From Priestia megaterium (GTDB lineage: Bacteria > Bacillota > Bacilli > Bacillales > Bacillaceae_H): a stretch of DNA of 7,500 nt. The notes under the pieces are model-generated. The model was not told the origin of the DNA. It did not search any database and saw only the letters and a list, made by a program, of their open reading frames with translations. Both the position numbers and the translations under genes were made by a program. The DNA lies in assembly GCF_023824195.1 (NCBI RefSeq), contig NZ_CP085442.1, positions 1 through 7,500 of the forward strand, read 5' to 3'. How positions within the stretch are numbered: the stretch's first letter is position 1; each line of letters opens with the position of its first letter. Below are positions 1-7,500 of this stretch, in pieces.

Positions 1-1344
1 TTGGAAAACATTCACGATTTATGGAATAGAGCTTTAGATCAAATTGAAAAAAAATTAAGCAAACCTAGTTTTGAAACCTGGCTCAAATCGACAAAAGCTC
101 ATGCTTTACAAGGAGACACGCTCATTATTACTGCGCCTAATGATTTTGCACGGGACTGGTTAGAATCTAGGTATTCTAATTTAATTGCTGAAACACTTTA
201 CGATCTTACGGGGGAAGAGTTAGATGTGAAATTTATTATTCCTCCTAACCAGGCCGAGGAAGAATTCGATATTCAAACTCCTAAAAAGAAAGTCAATAAA
301 GACGAAGGAGCAGAATTTCCTCAAAGCATGCTAAATTCGAAGTATACCTTTGATACATTTGTTATCGGATCTGGAAATCGGTTTGCGCATGCAGCTTCTT
401 TAGCAGTAGCAGAAGCGCCGGCTAAAGCGTATAATCCGCTTTTTATTTACGGGGGAGTAGGATTAGGTAAAACACACTTAATGCACGCAATAGGCCACTA
501 TGTGTTAGATCATAATCCTGCCGCTAAAGTCGTGTACTTATCATCTGAAAAATTCACAAATGAGTTTATTAACTCGATTCGTGACAATAAAGCAGTAGAA
601 TTCCGCAACAAATACCGCAATGTAGATGTTTTACTGATTGATGATATTCAATTCTTAGCAGGTAAAGAGCAGACACAAGAAGAATTTTTCCATACGTTTA
701 ATACGCTTCACGAAGAAAGCAAGCAGATTGTCATCTCAAGTGATCGACCGCCGAAAGAAATTCCTACACTTGAAGATCGACTTCGCTCTCGCTTTGAATG
801 GGGCCTTATTACAGACATCACACCACCAGATTTGGAAACACGAATTGCTATTTTGCGTAAAAAAGCAAAAGCGGACGGCTTAGTTATTCCAAATGAAGTT
901 ATGCTTTATATCGCCAATCAGATTGATTCAAATATCAGAGAATTAGAAGGAGCACTTATTCGTGTAGTAGCTTATTCTTCACTAATTAATAAAGATATAA
1001 ACGCTGATTTAGCAGCAGAAGCATTAAAAGATATCATTCCTAGTTCAAAACCTAGGGTTATTACGATTCAAGACATCCAACAGATTGTTGGACAAGAATT
1101 TAATATAAAATTAGATGATTTCAAAGCGAAGAAACGTACAAAGTCAGTAGCATTTCCTAGACAAATTGCCATGTACCTTTCTCGCGAACTAACGGATTTT
1201 TCGTTGCCTAAAATTGGAGAAGAGTTTGGCGGGCGAGACCATACTACTGTCATCCATGCTCATGAAAAAATCTCAAAACTTGTTCAAACAGATACTGACC
1301 TACAAAAACAAATTAAAGAAATAAGTGAATCACTAAAAATATAG
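1..1344 (+). CDS. dnaA: Chromosomal replication initiator protein DnaA
   Basis: DnaA is the AAA+ ATPase that binds DnaA boxes at oriC, forms a filament on single-stranded DNA and opens the origin for helicase loading. The 447-residue product has the full family layout. Domain I is about residues 1-85 and is followed by a short variable linker to about 107. In the AAA+ core, Walker A is GGVGLGKT (151-158), Walker B is LLIDD (211-215), sensor 1 is ISSD (245-248), the box VII arginine finger is probably R264, and sensor 2 is around R313 (NIRELEG). Domain IV carries the DNA-binding signature [11 protein letters not shown] (410-420). The start is TTG at base 1; its ribosome site lies outside the window, but the N-terminus MENIHDLWN aligns with the family start, so no extension is expected. 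Length matches B. subtilis DnaA (446 aa). The gene sits directly beside the origin it acts on. No frameshift or missing motif is seen. Confidence 0.98.
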   Translation: MENIHDLWNRALDQIEKKLSKPSFETWLKSTKAHALQGDTLIITAPNDFARDWLESRYSNLIAETLYDLTGEELDVKFIIPPNQAEEEFDIQTPKKKVNKDEGAEFPQSMLNSKYTFDTFVIGSGNRFAHAASLAVAEAPAKAYNPLFIYGGVGLGKTHLMHAIGHYVLDHNPAAKVVYLSSEKFTNEFINSIRDNKAVEFRNKYRNVDVLLIDDIQFLAGKEQTQEEFFHTFNTLHEESKQIVISSDRPPKEIPTLEDRLRSRFEWGLITDITPPDLETRIAILRKKAKADGLVIPNEVMLYIANQIDSNIRELEGALIRVVAYSSLINKDINADLAAEALKDIIPSSKPRVITIQDIQQIVGQEFNIKLDDFKAKKRTKSVAFPRQIAMYLSRELTDFSLPKIGEEFGGRDHTTVIHAHEKISKLVQTDTDLQKQIKEISESLKI

Positions 1345-1363
1345 GCTTTTTTTACTTGTATTT

Positions 1364-1372
1364 TGTGTATAA
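1364..1372 (-). promoter_or_regulatory. DnaA box (relaxed consensus)
   Basis: The minus strand reads TTATACACA, which fits the relaxed nonamer TTATNCACA exactly and differs from the strict TTATCCACA by one base. It is the first box after the dnaA stop codon. Confidence 0.75.
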
Positions 1373-1383
1373 GTGAGTTAGGA

Positions 1384-1392
1384 TTGTACACA
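1384..1392 (+). promoter_or_regulatory. Degenerate DnaA box
   Basis: The sequence TTGTACACA has one mismatch (third base) to TTATNCACA. Its place inside the cluster supports it; alone it would be weak. Confidence 0.5.
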
Positions 1393-1394
1393 GT

Positions 1395-1412
1395 CTGTCC
1401 ACATGTGGATAG
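1395..1412. promoter_or_regulatory. Back-to-back pair of DnaA boxes
   Basis: Two nonamers abut head to head with no spacer. On the + strand, 1395-1403 is CTGTCCACA (two mismatches to TTATCCACA). On the minus strand, 1404-1412 reads CTATCCACA (one mismatch, first base). Their shared centre forms the perfect 12-bp palindrome TCCACATGTGGA at 1398-1409, so one DnaA molecule could bind each half in opposite orientation. Confidence 0.65.
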
Positions 1413-1436
1413 GCTGTGTTCTCACGTTTTTAGGGG

Positions 1437-1445
1437 TTATCCACA
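1437..1445 (+). promoter_or_regulatory. DnaA box, strict consensus
   Basis: The sequence is TTATCCACA, an exact match to the bacterial consensus and the only exact match I found in the window. It points towards the trios and AT-rich DNA, as expected for the box that anchors the DnaA filament. Confidence 0.9.
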
Positions 1446-1453
1446 TTTCCACA
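1445..1453 (+). promoter_or_regulatory. Degenerate DnaA box next to GC cluster
   Basis: ATTTCCACA shares its first base with the end of the strict box, in the same orientation, with two mismatches (first and third bases). It directly precedes GCCCC and the trios, the position of the last box in the B. subtilis unwinding system. The tandem same-strand arrangement supports a real low-affinity site. Confidence 0.6.
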
Positions 1454-1457
1454 GCCC

Positions 1458-1472
1458 CTATTACTACTACTA
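1458..1472 (+). repeat. DnaA-trio element (five triplets)
   Basis: Five in-phase triplets CTA, TTA, CTA, CTA, CTA follow the GC cluster. On the complementary strand they read 3'-GAT/AAT-5', the repeat described in B. subtilis as the single-stranded DNA target of the DnaA filament. Phase and position relative to the boxes match that model. A sixth triplet (TCT) is off-pattern. Confidence 0.75.
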
Positions 1473-1515
1473 TCTTAAAATATAATAAATAATAAGCTTT
1501 TAAACCTACTTTTAA
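1473..1515. promoter_or_regulatory. AT-rich DNA unwinding element
   Basis: Directly after the trios the DNA becomes extremely AT-rich; 1475-1494 contains no G or C. It ends at the dnaN ribosome site. A perfect TATAAT lies at 1481-1486, but no acceptable -35 sequence is found 16-18 bp upstream, so I read it as part of the melting region rather than a promoter. Confidence 0.7.
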
Positions 1516-1530
1516 GGAGGATTAATTATT

Positions 1531-2667
1531 ATGAAATTTATCATACAGAAAGACTATCTAGTTCAAAGCGTCCAAGACGTTATGAAAGCTGTATCTTCTA
1601 GAACAACAATTCCGATTTTAACGGGGATTAAAATTGTAGCGACTGAAGAAGGTGTTACCTTAACCGGAAGTGATTCCGATATCTCTATTGAATCGTTTAT
1701 TCCAAACGAAGAAGAAGGAAAAGAGATTGTTGATATCCAAAAACCAGGAAGCGTTGTTCTTCCAGCTCGTTTCTTTAGTGAAATTGTCAAAAAGCTTCCT
1801 AAAGACATCGTAGAATTAGACGTCCAAAGTCACTTTTTAACAATCATTCGTTCAGGAAAAGCTGAATTTAACTTAAATGGTTTAGATGCAGAAGAGTATC
1901 CTCATTTGCCACAGATCGAAGAAAACAACATGTTTAGATTACCGACGGACTTATTAAAAAACATGATTCGACAAACTGTCTTTGCAGTGTCCACCTCAGA
2001 AACACGACCTATCTTGACAGGTGTAAACTGGAAAGTCGATGGCAAAGAATTAACGTGTATTGCCACTGACAGTCACCGTCTAGCTTTACGAAAAGCGACC
2101 ATTGAAACTGGAAATGAAGCAACGTATAATGTGGTTATTCCAGGTAAAAGTTTAAGTGAATTCAGTAAGATCCTTGATGATTCTCATGAATTAGTAGACA
2201 TTGTTATTACGGAAAATCAAGTATTATTCAAAACAAAACATTTACTATTTTTCTCAAGATTATTGGATGGAAATTATCCTGATACATCAAGATTGATCCC
2301 AGCCGATAGTAAAACGGATGTTATATTGAACGTAAAAGAATTCTTGCAATCGATTGACCGAGCTTCTTTATTAGCTCGTGAAGGAAGAAACAACGTAGTA
2401 AAACTATCTACGCTGGATGAAGGAATTGTTGAAATTTCTTCTAACTCTCCTGAAATCGGAAAAGTAATTGAAGAGGTACAAAGTCAGTCTATCTCAGGAG
2501 AAGAATTAAAAATTTCTTTTAGCGCAAAATATATGTTAGATGCATTAAAAGCGCTCGAAGGAACAGATATCAAAATTAACTTCACTGGTGCGATGCGTCC
2601 ATTTGTCATTCGAACATTAGAGGATGATTCAATGCTGCAGCTGATTTTACCAGTGCGAACATATTAA
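1531..2667 (+). CDS. dnaN: DNA polymerase III beta subunit (sliding clamp)
   Basis: DnaN forms a ring-shaped dimer around DNA that tethers the replicative polymerase and recruits ligase, mismatch repair and translesion enzymes. The 378-residue product is the same length as B. subtilis DnaN and spans three clamp domains of about 125 residues each. Recognisable stretches include SSRTTIPILTGIKI (22-35), SGKAEFNLNGLDAEEYPHLP in domain 1, TSETRPILTGVNWKV and TDSHRLALRKA in domain 2, FFSRLLDGNYPD and REGRNNVVKLS in domains 2-3, and the C-terminal tail LPVRTY, which helps form the partner-peptide pocket. The ATG is preceded by a strong ribosome site AAGGAGGA (1514-1521) at normal spacing. No clear own promoter is seen, so transcription probably reads through from dnaA across oriC. 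A terminator follows. Confidence 0.98.
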   Translation: MKFIIQKDYLVQSVQDVMKAVSSRTTIPILTGIKIVATEEGVTLTGSDSDISIESFIPNEEEGKEIVDIQKPGSVVLPARFFSEIVKKLPKDIVELDVQSHFLTIIRSGKAEFNLNGLDAEEYPHLPQIEENNMFRLPTDLLKNMIRQTVFAVSTSETRPILTGVNWKVDGKELTCIATDSHRLALRKATIETGNEATYNVVIPGKSLSEFSKILDDSHELVDIVITENQVLFKTKHLLFFSRLLDGNYPDTSRLIPADSKTDVILNVKEFLQSIDRASLLAREGRNNVVKLSTLDEGIVEISSNSPEIGKVIEEVQSQSISGEELKISFSAKYMLDALKALEGTDIKINFTGAMRPFVIRTLEDDSMLQLILPVRTY

Positions 2668-2672
2668 ATCTC

Positions 2673-2710
2673 AGAAAGCTACTAGCATGCCGTACTAGTA
2701 GCTTTCTTTT
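2673..2710 (+). terminator. Rho-independent terminator after dnaN
   Basis: A perfect 13-bp stem (AGAAAGCTACTAG, 2673-2685, with CTAGTAGCTTTCT, 2695-2707) encloses a 9-base loop and runs into a T-rich tail (TTTCTTTT, 2703-2710). It begins 5 bases after the dnaN stop. Because the stem base is A-rich on the left and T-rich on the right, it should end dnaA-dnaN transcripts and separate them from yaaA-recF, at least in part. Confidence 0.85.
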
Positions 2711-2767
2711 CTCAAGGAGAATTATTTAGTAAAATAGAGATACATCATTAGAAAGTGAGAGAGTCGC
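2711..2767 (+). promoter_or_regulatory. Probable yaaA-recF promoter region, elements unclear
   Basis: A strong terminator upstream implies that yaaA and recF need their own promoter or substantial read-through. The best -10 candidate is TAAAAT at 2730-2735 (one mismatch to TATAAT), but the matching -35 position (TTTTCT, 2707-2712) is poor and overlaps the terminator tail. An AAGGAGA at 2714-2720 has no ORF behind it. Confidence 0.25.
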
Positions 2768-2983
2768 ATGAAAACAGAGGTTAAAATTTCAACTGAATAC
2801 ATTACGCTTGGCCAGTTTTTAAAACTAGCAGACGTCATTCAAACAGGTGGAATGGTAAAATGGTTTTTAAGTGAGCACGAAGTATATGTGAACGGGGAGC
2901 TAGAAGAGCGCCGCGGACGTAAATTATATGCAAATGACGAAGTGGATATACCGGCTGCAGGATCATTTGTTGTTATTACTTAA
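2768..2983 (+). CDS. yaaA: S4 domain-containing protein YaaA (RlbA)
   Basis: This is a 71-residue single-domain protein of the S4-like RNA-binding family, found between dnaN and recF across Firmicutes. The S4 core is visible as [17 protein letters not shown] (about 12-28), then [25 protein letters not shown] with a basic RRGRK patch (48-52), ending in a short beta segment. Length equals B. subtilis YaaA (71 aa). Family knowledge suggests structured-RNA or ribosome association; its exact role is not evident from sequence. ATG at 2768 is the family start. The upstream ribosome site is weak (AAGTGAGAGAG, 2753-2763). It is followed only 14 bp later by recF, so the two are very likely cotranscribed. 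No membrane segment or signal peptide is present. Confidence 0.93.
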   Translation: MKTEVKISTEYITLGQFLKLADVIQTGGMVKWFLSEHEVYVNGELEERRGRKLYANDEVDIPAAGSFVVIT

Positions 2984-2987
2984 AGTT

Positions 2988-2992
2988 GGTGA
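2988..2992 (+). promoter_or_regulatory. Ribosome binding site that selects the recF TTG start
   Basis: GGTGA lies 5 bases before TTG at 2998. The upstream in-frame alternatives, TTG 2986 and GTG 2989, sit 2 and 5 bases after the yaaA stop, overlap this site, and have no purine-rich sequence at a usable distance. The site is itself modest, so start assignment rests also on homology. Confidence 0.55.
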
Positions 2993-2997
2993 AACGT

Positions 2998-4116
2998 TTG
3001 TATATTAAAGAAATTACTTTAACAAATTACCGAAACTATACGAAGACAACGATTCCTTTTGAAAATAAAGTAAACGTCATTTTGGGTGAAAACGCACAGG
3101 GTAAAACAAACGTGATGGAATCGATCTTCGTATTATCTATGGCTAAATCTCATCGTACATCCAACGATAAAGAATTAATTAAATGGGACTGTGAGTATGC
3201 AAAGCTATCGGGCATTGTAGAAAAGCATAGAGGGCCTGTTACACTGGATTTAGTCATCTCAACAAAAGGGAAAAAAGCAAAATATAATCATATTGAGCAG
3301 AAAAAACTCAGTCAATATATAGGATCAATTAACACTGTCATGTTTGCTCCGGAGGATTTGAACCTAGTTAAAGGGAGTCCGCAAGTAAGGCGCAAATTTA
3401 TCGATATGGAAATTGGTCAAGTTTCGCCTGTTTACATGCATGATTTAAGCAGGTATCAAAAGATTTTGCAGCAAAGAAATCAATATTTGAAGCAGCTGCA
3501 GACAAAAAAACAAACGGATCTTTCACTTTTAGACGTACTTACGTTACAGTTAAGTGAAATGGCGGCGAAAATCCTAAAAAAACGTTTTGAGTTTTTACAG
3601 TTACTCCAACAGTGGGCAGAGCCTATTCATAAAGGGATCAGTCGAGACTTAGAAACATTAAAAATTGAGTATAAGAATTCAATTGATGTATCAGAAGATG
3701 CAGATTTGTCGAAAATGTTAGAAGCATATCATCAAAAGTTTGATAAAATAAAAAGTAGAGAAATTGATAGAGGTGTCACCTTAGCAGGACCACACCGTGA
3801 TGATCTTCTTTTCTACGTTAATGAAAAAGACGTTCAAACATTTGGTTCACAAGGGCAACAGCGGACGACTGCTTTATCGTTAAAGCTTGCTGAAATTGAG
3901 TTGATTCATCAAGAAGTAGGTGAATATCCAATCTTGCTTTTAGACGACGTATTGTCTGAATTAGATGATTTTCGTCAATCACACTTGCTAAATACCATTC
4001 AAGGAAAAGTTCAGACGTTTGTAACGACAACGAGCATTGAAGGAATTCATCACGAGACCTTAGAAAAAGCCGCTACATATCACGTAGAAGCTGGCCAAAT
4101 TCAAAAGGTCAAATAG
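2998..4116 (+). CDS. recF: DNA replication and repair protein RecF
   Basis: RecF is an SMC/Rad50-like ABC ATPase that acts with RecO and RecR to load RecA at single-strand gaps and stalled forks. From TTG at 2998 the product has 372 residues, close to B. subtilis RecF (370). Visible motifs are Walker A GENAQGKT (30-37), the signature motif SQGQQRTT (284-291), Walker B ILLLDD (312-317) and the D-loop SELDD (320-324). The middle part (about 105-260) is the expected helical lobe, with the family stretch [13 protein letters not shown] chose TTG 2998 because it gives [14 protein letters not shown], matching family N-termini, and has GGTGA 5 bases upstream. GTG 2989 or TTG 2986 would add three or four residues. 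It is coupled to yaaA upstream. No terminator hairpin is seen after its stop. Confidence 0.96.
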   Translation: MYIKEITLTNYRNYTKTTIPFENKVNVILGENAQGKTNVMESIFVLSMAKSHRTSNDKELIKWDCEYAKLSGIVEKHRGPVTLDLVISTKGKKAKYNHIEQKKLSQYIGSINTVMFAPEDLNLVKGSPQVRRKFIDMEIGQVSPVYMHDLSRYQKILQQRNQYLKQLQTKKQTDLSLLDVLTLQLSEMAAKILKKRFEFLQLLQQWAEPIHKGISRDLETLKIEYKNSIDVSEDADLSKMLEAYHQKFDKIKSREIDRGVTLAGPHRDDLLFYVNEKDVQTFGSQGQQRTTALSLKLAEIELIHQEVGEYPILLLDDVLSELDDFRQSHLLNTIQGKVQTFVTTTSIEGIHHETLEKAATYHVEAGQIQKVK

Positions 4117-4224
4117 CAATTGATCTGTCTAAAAACTTTTCGCAAGGCAATCTAAGCTGAAATATGATATCATTATAGTTTTAAGTCTATATATTTCAAC
4201 TCGTACCCTCGATTATGAAAATTT

Positions 4225-4233
4225 TGTGCATAA
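4225..4233 (-). promoter_or_regulatory. Isolated DnaA box upstream of the gyrB promoter
   Basis: The minus strand reads TTATGCACA, an exact fit to TTATNCACA and one base from the strict consensus. It ends 9 bp before the putative gyrB -35 element, a position where bound DnaA could affect RNA polymerase. Function is inferred; a single relaxed box in AT-rich DNA can occur by chance. Confidence 0.4.
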
Positions 4234-4242
4234 GTAAACAAA

Positions 4243-4271
4243 TTGCAAATACATTAAAGGCTCCGTATTAT
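4243..4271 (+). promoter_or_regulatory. Sigma-A-type promoter for gyrB
   Basis: A -35 element TTGCAA (4243-4248, four of six matches) and a -10 element TATTAT (4266-4271, five of six) are separated by exactly 17 bp. Transcription would begin near 4278, giving a leader of about 75 bases before the gyrB start. It is the best promoter-like pair I found in the window. Confidence 0.6.
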
Positions 4272-4312
4272 TTCCACATAATATTCGAAAAACATAATAC
4301 AAAATGATAAAT

Positions 4313-4327
4313 ACAGCAGTTTGCTGT
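4313..4327 (+). other. Hairpin in the gyrB leader
   Basis: A 6-bp stem (ACAGCA, 4313-4318, with TGCTGT, 4322-4327) closes a 3-base loop. It is followed by TAAAAAAAA rather than a T run, so it is not a terminator. It lies 13 bases before the ribosome site in the predicted leader and may affect mRNA stability or ribosome access. Confidence 0.4.
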
Positions 4328-4340
4328 TAAAAAAAAGTGT

Positions 4341-6274
<1,934 letters not shown>

Positions 6275-6284
6275 ATGAACGGTA

Positions 6285-6313
6285 ATACCCTTTATATTTT
6301 TTATAAAGGGTAT
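6285..6313 (+). other. First intergenic hairpin between gyrB and gyrA
   Basis: A perfect 12-bp stem (ATACCCTTTATA, 6285-6296, with TATAAAGGGTAT, 6302-6313) has a loop of five T. It starts 10 bases after the gyrB stop. There is no T tract behind it on either strand, so it is not a standard intrinsic terminator. It could protect the gyrB 3' end or act in processing of a gyrB-gyrA transcript. Confidence 0.6.
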
Positions 6314-6314
6314 A

Positions 6315-6352
6315 TAAACGTCAGGATAGAGATAGGTTCTATCCTGCGTTTA
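6315..6352 (+). other. Second intergenic hairpin between gyrB and gyrA
   Basis: A long stem of 6 + 9 bp (TAAACG 6315-6320 with CGTTTA 6347-6352, and CAGGATAGA 6322-6330 with TCTATCCTG 6338-6346) is interrupted by one bulged T (6321) and has a 7-base loop. It begins one base after the first hairpin. The following bases (CATATATATG) lack a T run, so it may be a weak terminator or attenuator, or an RNA-processing or stability element. Confidence 0.6.
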
Positions 6353-6368
6353 CATATATATGAATTAC

Positions 6369-6374
6369 TATACT
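6369..6374 (+). promoter_or_regulatory. Possible -10 element for gyrA
   Basis: TATACT matches TATAAT in five of six bases and lies 26 bp before the gyrA start. The best -35-like sequence, TTTACA (6349-6354), is only 14 bp away, which is too close, and the correctly spaced hexamer is poor. A separate gyrA promoter is therefore possible but not well supported. Confidence 0.25.
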
Positions 6375-6377
6375 GAA

Positions 6378-6392
6378 CTTCGCGAAGGAGGT
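6378..6392 (+). promoter_or_regulatory. gyrA ribosome site overlapped by a palindrome
   Basis: A strong ribosome site AAGGAGGT (6385-6392) stands 8 bases before the gyrA ATG. Its first three bases are also the end of the perfect 10-bp palindrome CTTCGCGAAG (6378-6387). Folded RNA could partly mask the site, though with so tight a centre the hairpin would be small. Confidence 0.55.
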
Positions 6393-6400
6393 TCTTATCG

Positions 6401-7500
6401 ATGTCAGATAAACCAAACTCTCAAATAAGAGAAGTAAATATTAGTCAAGAAATGCGCGCATCCTTTTTAGATTATGCAATGAGCGTAATTGTATCGCGTG
6501 CTTTACCAGATGTAAGAGACGGACTTAAGCCTGTGCACCGTCGTATTTTATATGCAATGAATGATTTAGGTATGGGATCGGATAAGCCATATAAAAAATC
6601 AGCTCGTATCGTAGGAGAAGTAATTGGTAAGTATCACCCACACGGTGACTCAGCTGTATATGAAACAATGGTTCGTATGGCACAAGATTTTAGCTATCGT
6701 TATATGCTAATTGACGGTCATGGAAACTTTGGATCTGTTGATGGAGATGCAGCAGCAGCTATGCGTTATACAGAAGCAAGAATGTCAAAAGTTTCGATGG
6801 AACTGTTACGTGACATCAATAAAGATACAATTGATTACCAAGATAACTATGACGGTTCTGAACGTGAACCAATTGTATTACCTGCTAGATTTCCAAATTT
6901 ACTTGTAAACGGTTCAGCCGGAATTGCGGTAGGTATGGCGACAAATATTCCTCCGCATCAGTTAGGGGAAGTCATTGACGGCGTTTTAGCTGTAAGTCAA
7001 GACCCTGATATCACAATTGCAGAGTTAATGGAGATTATTCCAGGCCCGGATTTCCCAACTGCAGGACAAATTCTTGGCCGCAGCGGAATTCGTAAAGCTT
7101 ATGAAACTGGAAAAGGTTCTATTATTGTTCGCGCAAAAGTAGAAATTGAAGAACAAAGCAATGGTAAACAAACTATTATTGTTCATGAACTTCCATACCA
7201 AGTAAATAAAGCAAAGCTAATTGAAAAAATTGCCGAGCTAGCTCGTGATAAGAAGATTGATGGAATTACGGATTTACGAGATGAGTCTGACCGTTCGGGT
7301 ATGCGTATTGTTATTGAAGTAAGACGTGATGCAAATGCAAATGTTTTATTAAACAACTTATATAAGCAGACATCTCTTCAAACAAGTTTTGGTATTAATA
7401 CCCTTGCATTAGTAGATGGACAGCCAAAAGTATTGAACTTGAAGCAATGTCTACAGTACTACTTAGACCATCAGGTAGTGGTTATTCGTCGTCGTACTGA
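6401..7500 (+). CDS. gyrA: DNA gyrase subunit A (5' part, runs off the window)
   Basis: GyrA is the DNA-cleaving half of gyrase. The reading frame is open from ATG 6401 to the window edge: 366 codons plus two bases, against roughly 820-840 residues in the family, so only the N-terminal half is present. The final TGA in the window is out of frame. The winged-helix domain contains [20 protein letters not shown] (29-48), the quinolone-resistance region [10 protein letters not shown] (79-88) with the susceptible-type residues S84 and E88, and the catalytic tyrosine Y123 in AAMRYTEAR (119-127). The tower region begins with the stretch from about residue 170 ([17 protein letters not shown]). The start is fixed by AAGGAGGT at ideal spacing and by [14 protein letters not shown], which matches Bacillus GyrA. 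It is probably cotranscribed with gyrB. Confidence 0.97.
   Translation, partial: MSDKPNSQIREVNISQEMRASFLDYAMSVIVSRALPDVRDGLKPVHRRILYAMNDLGMGSDKPYKKSARIVGEVIGKYHPHGDSAVYETMVRMAQDFSYRYMLIDGHGNFGSVDGDAAAAMRYTEARMSKVSMELLRDINKDTIDYQDNYDGSEREPIVLPARFPNLLVNGSAGIAVGMATNIPPHQLGEVIDGVLAVSQDPDITIAELMEIIPGPDFPTAGQILGRSGIRKAYETGKGSIIVRAKVEIEEQSNGKQTIIVHELPYQVNKAKLIEKIAELARDKKIDGITDLRDESDRSGMRIVIEVRRDANANVLLNNLYKQTSLQTSFGINTLALVDGQPKVLNLKQCLQYYLDHQVVVIRRRT

Larger units (their letters stand above)
1364..1515 (+). other. oriC: oriC core: DnaA-box cluster, DnaA-trios and unwinding element
   Basis: The dnaA-dnaN gap holds the ordered parts of a Bacillus-type unwinding origin: DnaA-box-like nonamers on both strands at 1364-1412, then two + strand boxes at 1437-1453, a GC-rich spacer (GCCCC, 1454-1458), five triplets of the DnaA-trio type (1458-1472) and a run without any G or C at 1475-1494. 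In B. subtilis the origin is bipartite, with further boxes upstream of dnaA; that half would lie before base 1 and cannot be checked here. The order box, GC cluster, trios, AT-rich DNA matches the described basal unwinding system of that species. Melting is inferred to start in the AT-rich part and proceed towards dnaN. Confidence 0.9.

Noticed and set aside
87..95. Spo0A-box-like TTTGTCGAT on the minus strand within dnaA
   Set aside because: It has one mismatch and lies in a conserved coding stretch with no nearby promoter in the window.
1068..1253. Minus-strand open frame inside dnaA
   Set aside because: It is antisense to the conserved DNA-binding domain of DnaA and has no ribosome site or recognisable protein features.
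1458..1486. Promoter for dnaN using the perfect TATAAT at 1481-1486
   Set aside because: No hexamer near TTGACA is present 16-18 bp upstream, and the motif is expected by chance in such AT-rich DNA.
2714..2720. Ribosome-site-like AAGGAGA after the dnaN terminator
   Set aside because: No ATG, GTG or TTG follows at usable distance; the next frame (ATT ATT TAG) stops at once.
3705..3713. Sequence TTTGTCGAA, an exact match to the Spo0A-binding consensus, inside recF
   Set aside because: It falls on ordinary codons for the residues Asp-Leu-Ser-Lys, which are also conserved in the B. subtilis protein, and it is far from any promoter. Coincidence is the simpler explanation.
6711..6908. 65-codon + strand frame inside gyrA
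   Set aside because: It is out of frame with the clearly conserved GyrA reading frame and resembles no known protein.

Overview
The window is the replication-origin gene cluster of a low-GC Gram-positive bacterium, in the order dnaA, oriC core, dnaN, yaaA (S4 domain), recF, gyrB, gyrA, all on the + strand. Gene order, protein lengths and near-identity of many stretches to remembered Bacillus subtilis proteins point to the family Bacillaceae. The wording of the GyrB N-terminus and of GyrA suggests something close to Priestia (Bacillus) megaterium, but that species-level guess is from memory and unverified. Base 1 is the first base of dnaA, so the numbering probably begins at dnaA of a complete chromosome. 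Any DnaA boxes upstream of dnaA lie outside the window.

Layout: dnaA (1-1344) is followed by a 186-bp gap that holds the unwinding half of oriC. It contains DnaA boxes on both strands, a strict consensus box at 1437-1445, a short GC cluster, five DnaA-trio triplets at 1458-1472 and an AT-only stretch leading to the dnaN ribosome site. dnaN (1531-2667) ends in a strong intrinsic terminator (2673-2710). The small RNA-binding gene yaaA (2768-2983) and recF (2998-4116) then form a tight pair. A 235-bp gap holds a good sigma-A-type promoter for gyrB, a relaxed DnaA box and a leader hairpin. In B. subtilis the recF-gyrB interval holds remB (yaaB); no such gene is visible here. gyrB (4352-6274) and gyrA (6401 to the window edge, incomplete) are separated by 126 bp carrying two tandem perfect or near-perfect hairpins.

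Together the genes cover chromosome replication. DnaA opens the origin, DnaN is the sliding clamp of the polymerase, RecF acts at gaps and stalled forks, and GyrB/GyrA form the A2B2 gyrase that removes positive supercoils ahead of forks. YaaA is a putative RNA or ribosome-associated S4 protein.

No new system, mobile element, CRISPR array, tRNA or rRNA was found. The window is conserved core genome. The points worth a second look are in the non-coding gaps: the oriC architecture, the missing remB, the DnaA box beside the gyrB promoter, the paired hairpins before gyrA, and the use of TTG starts by three of six genes.
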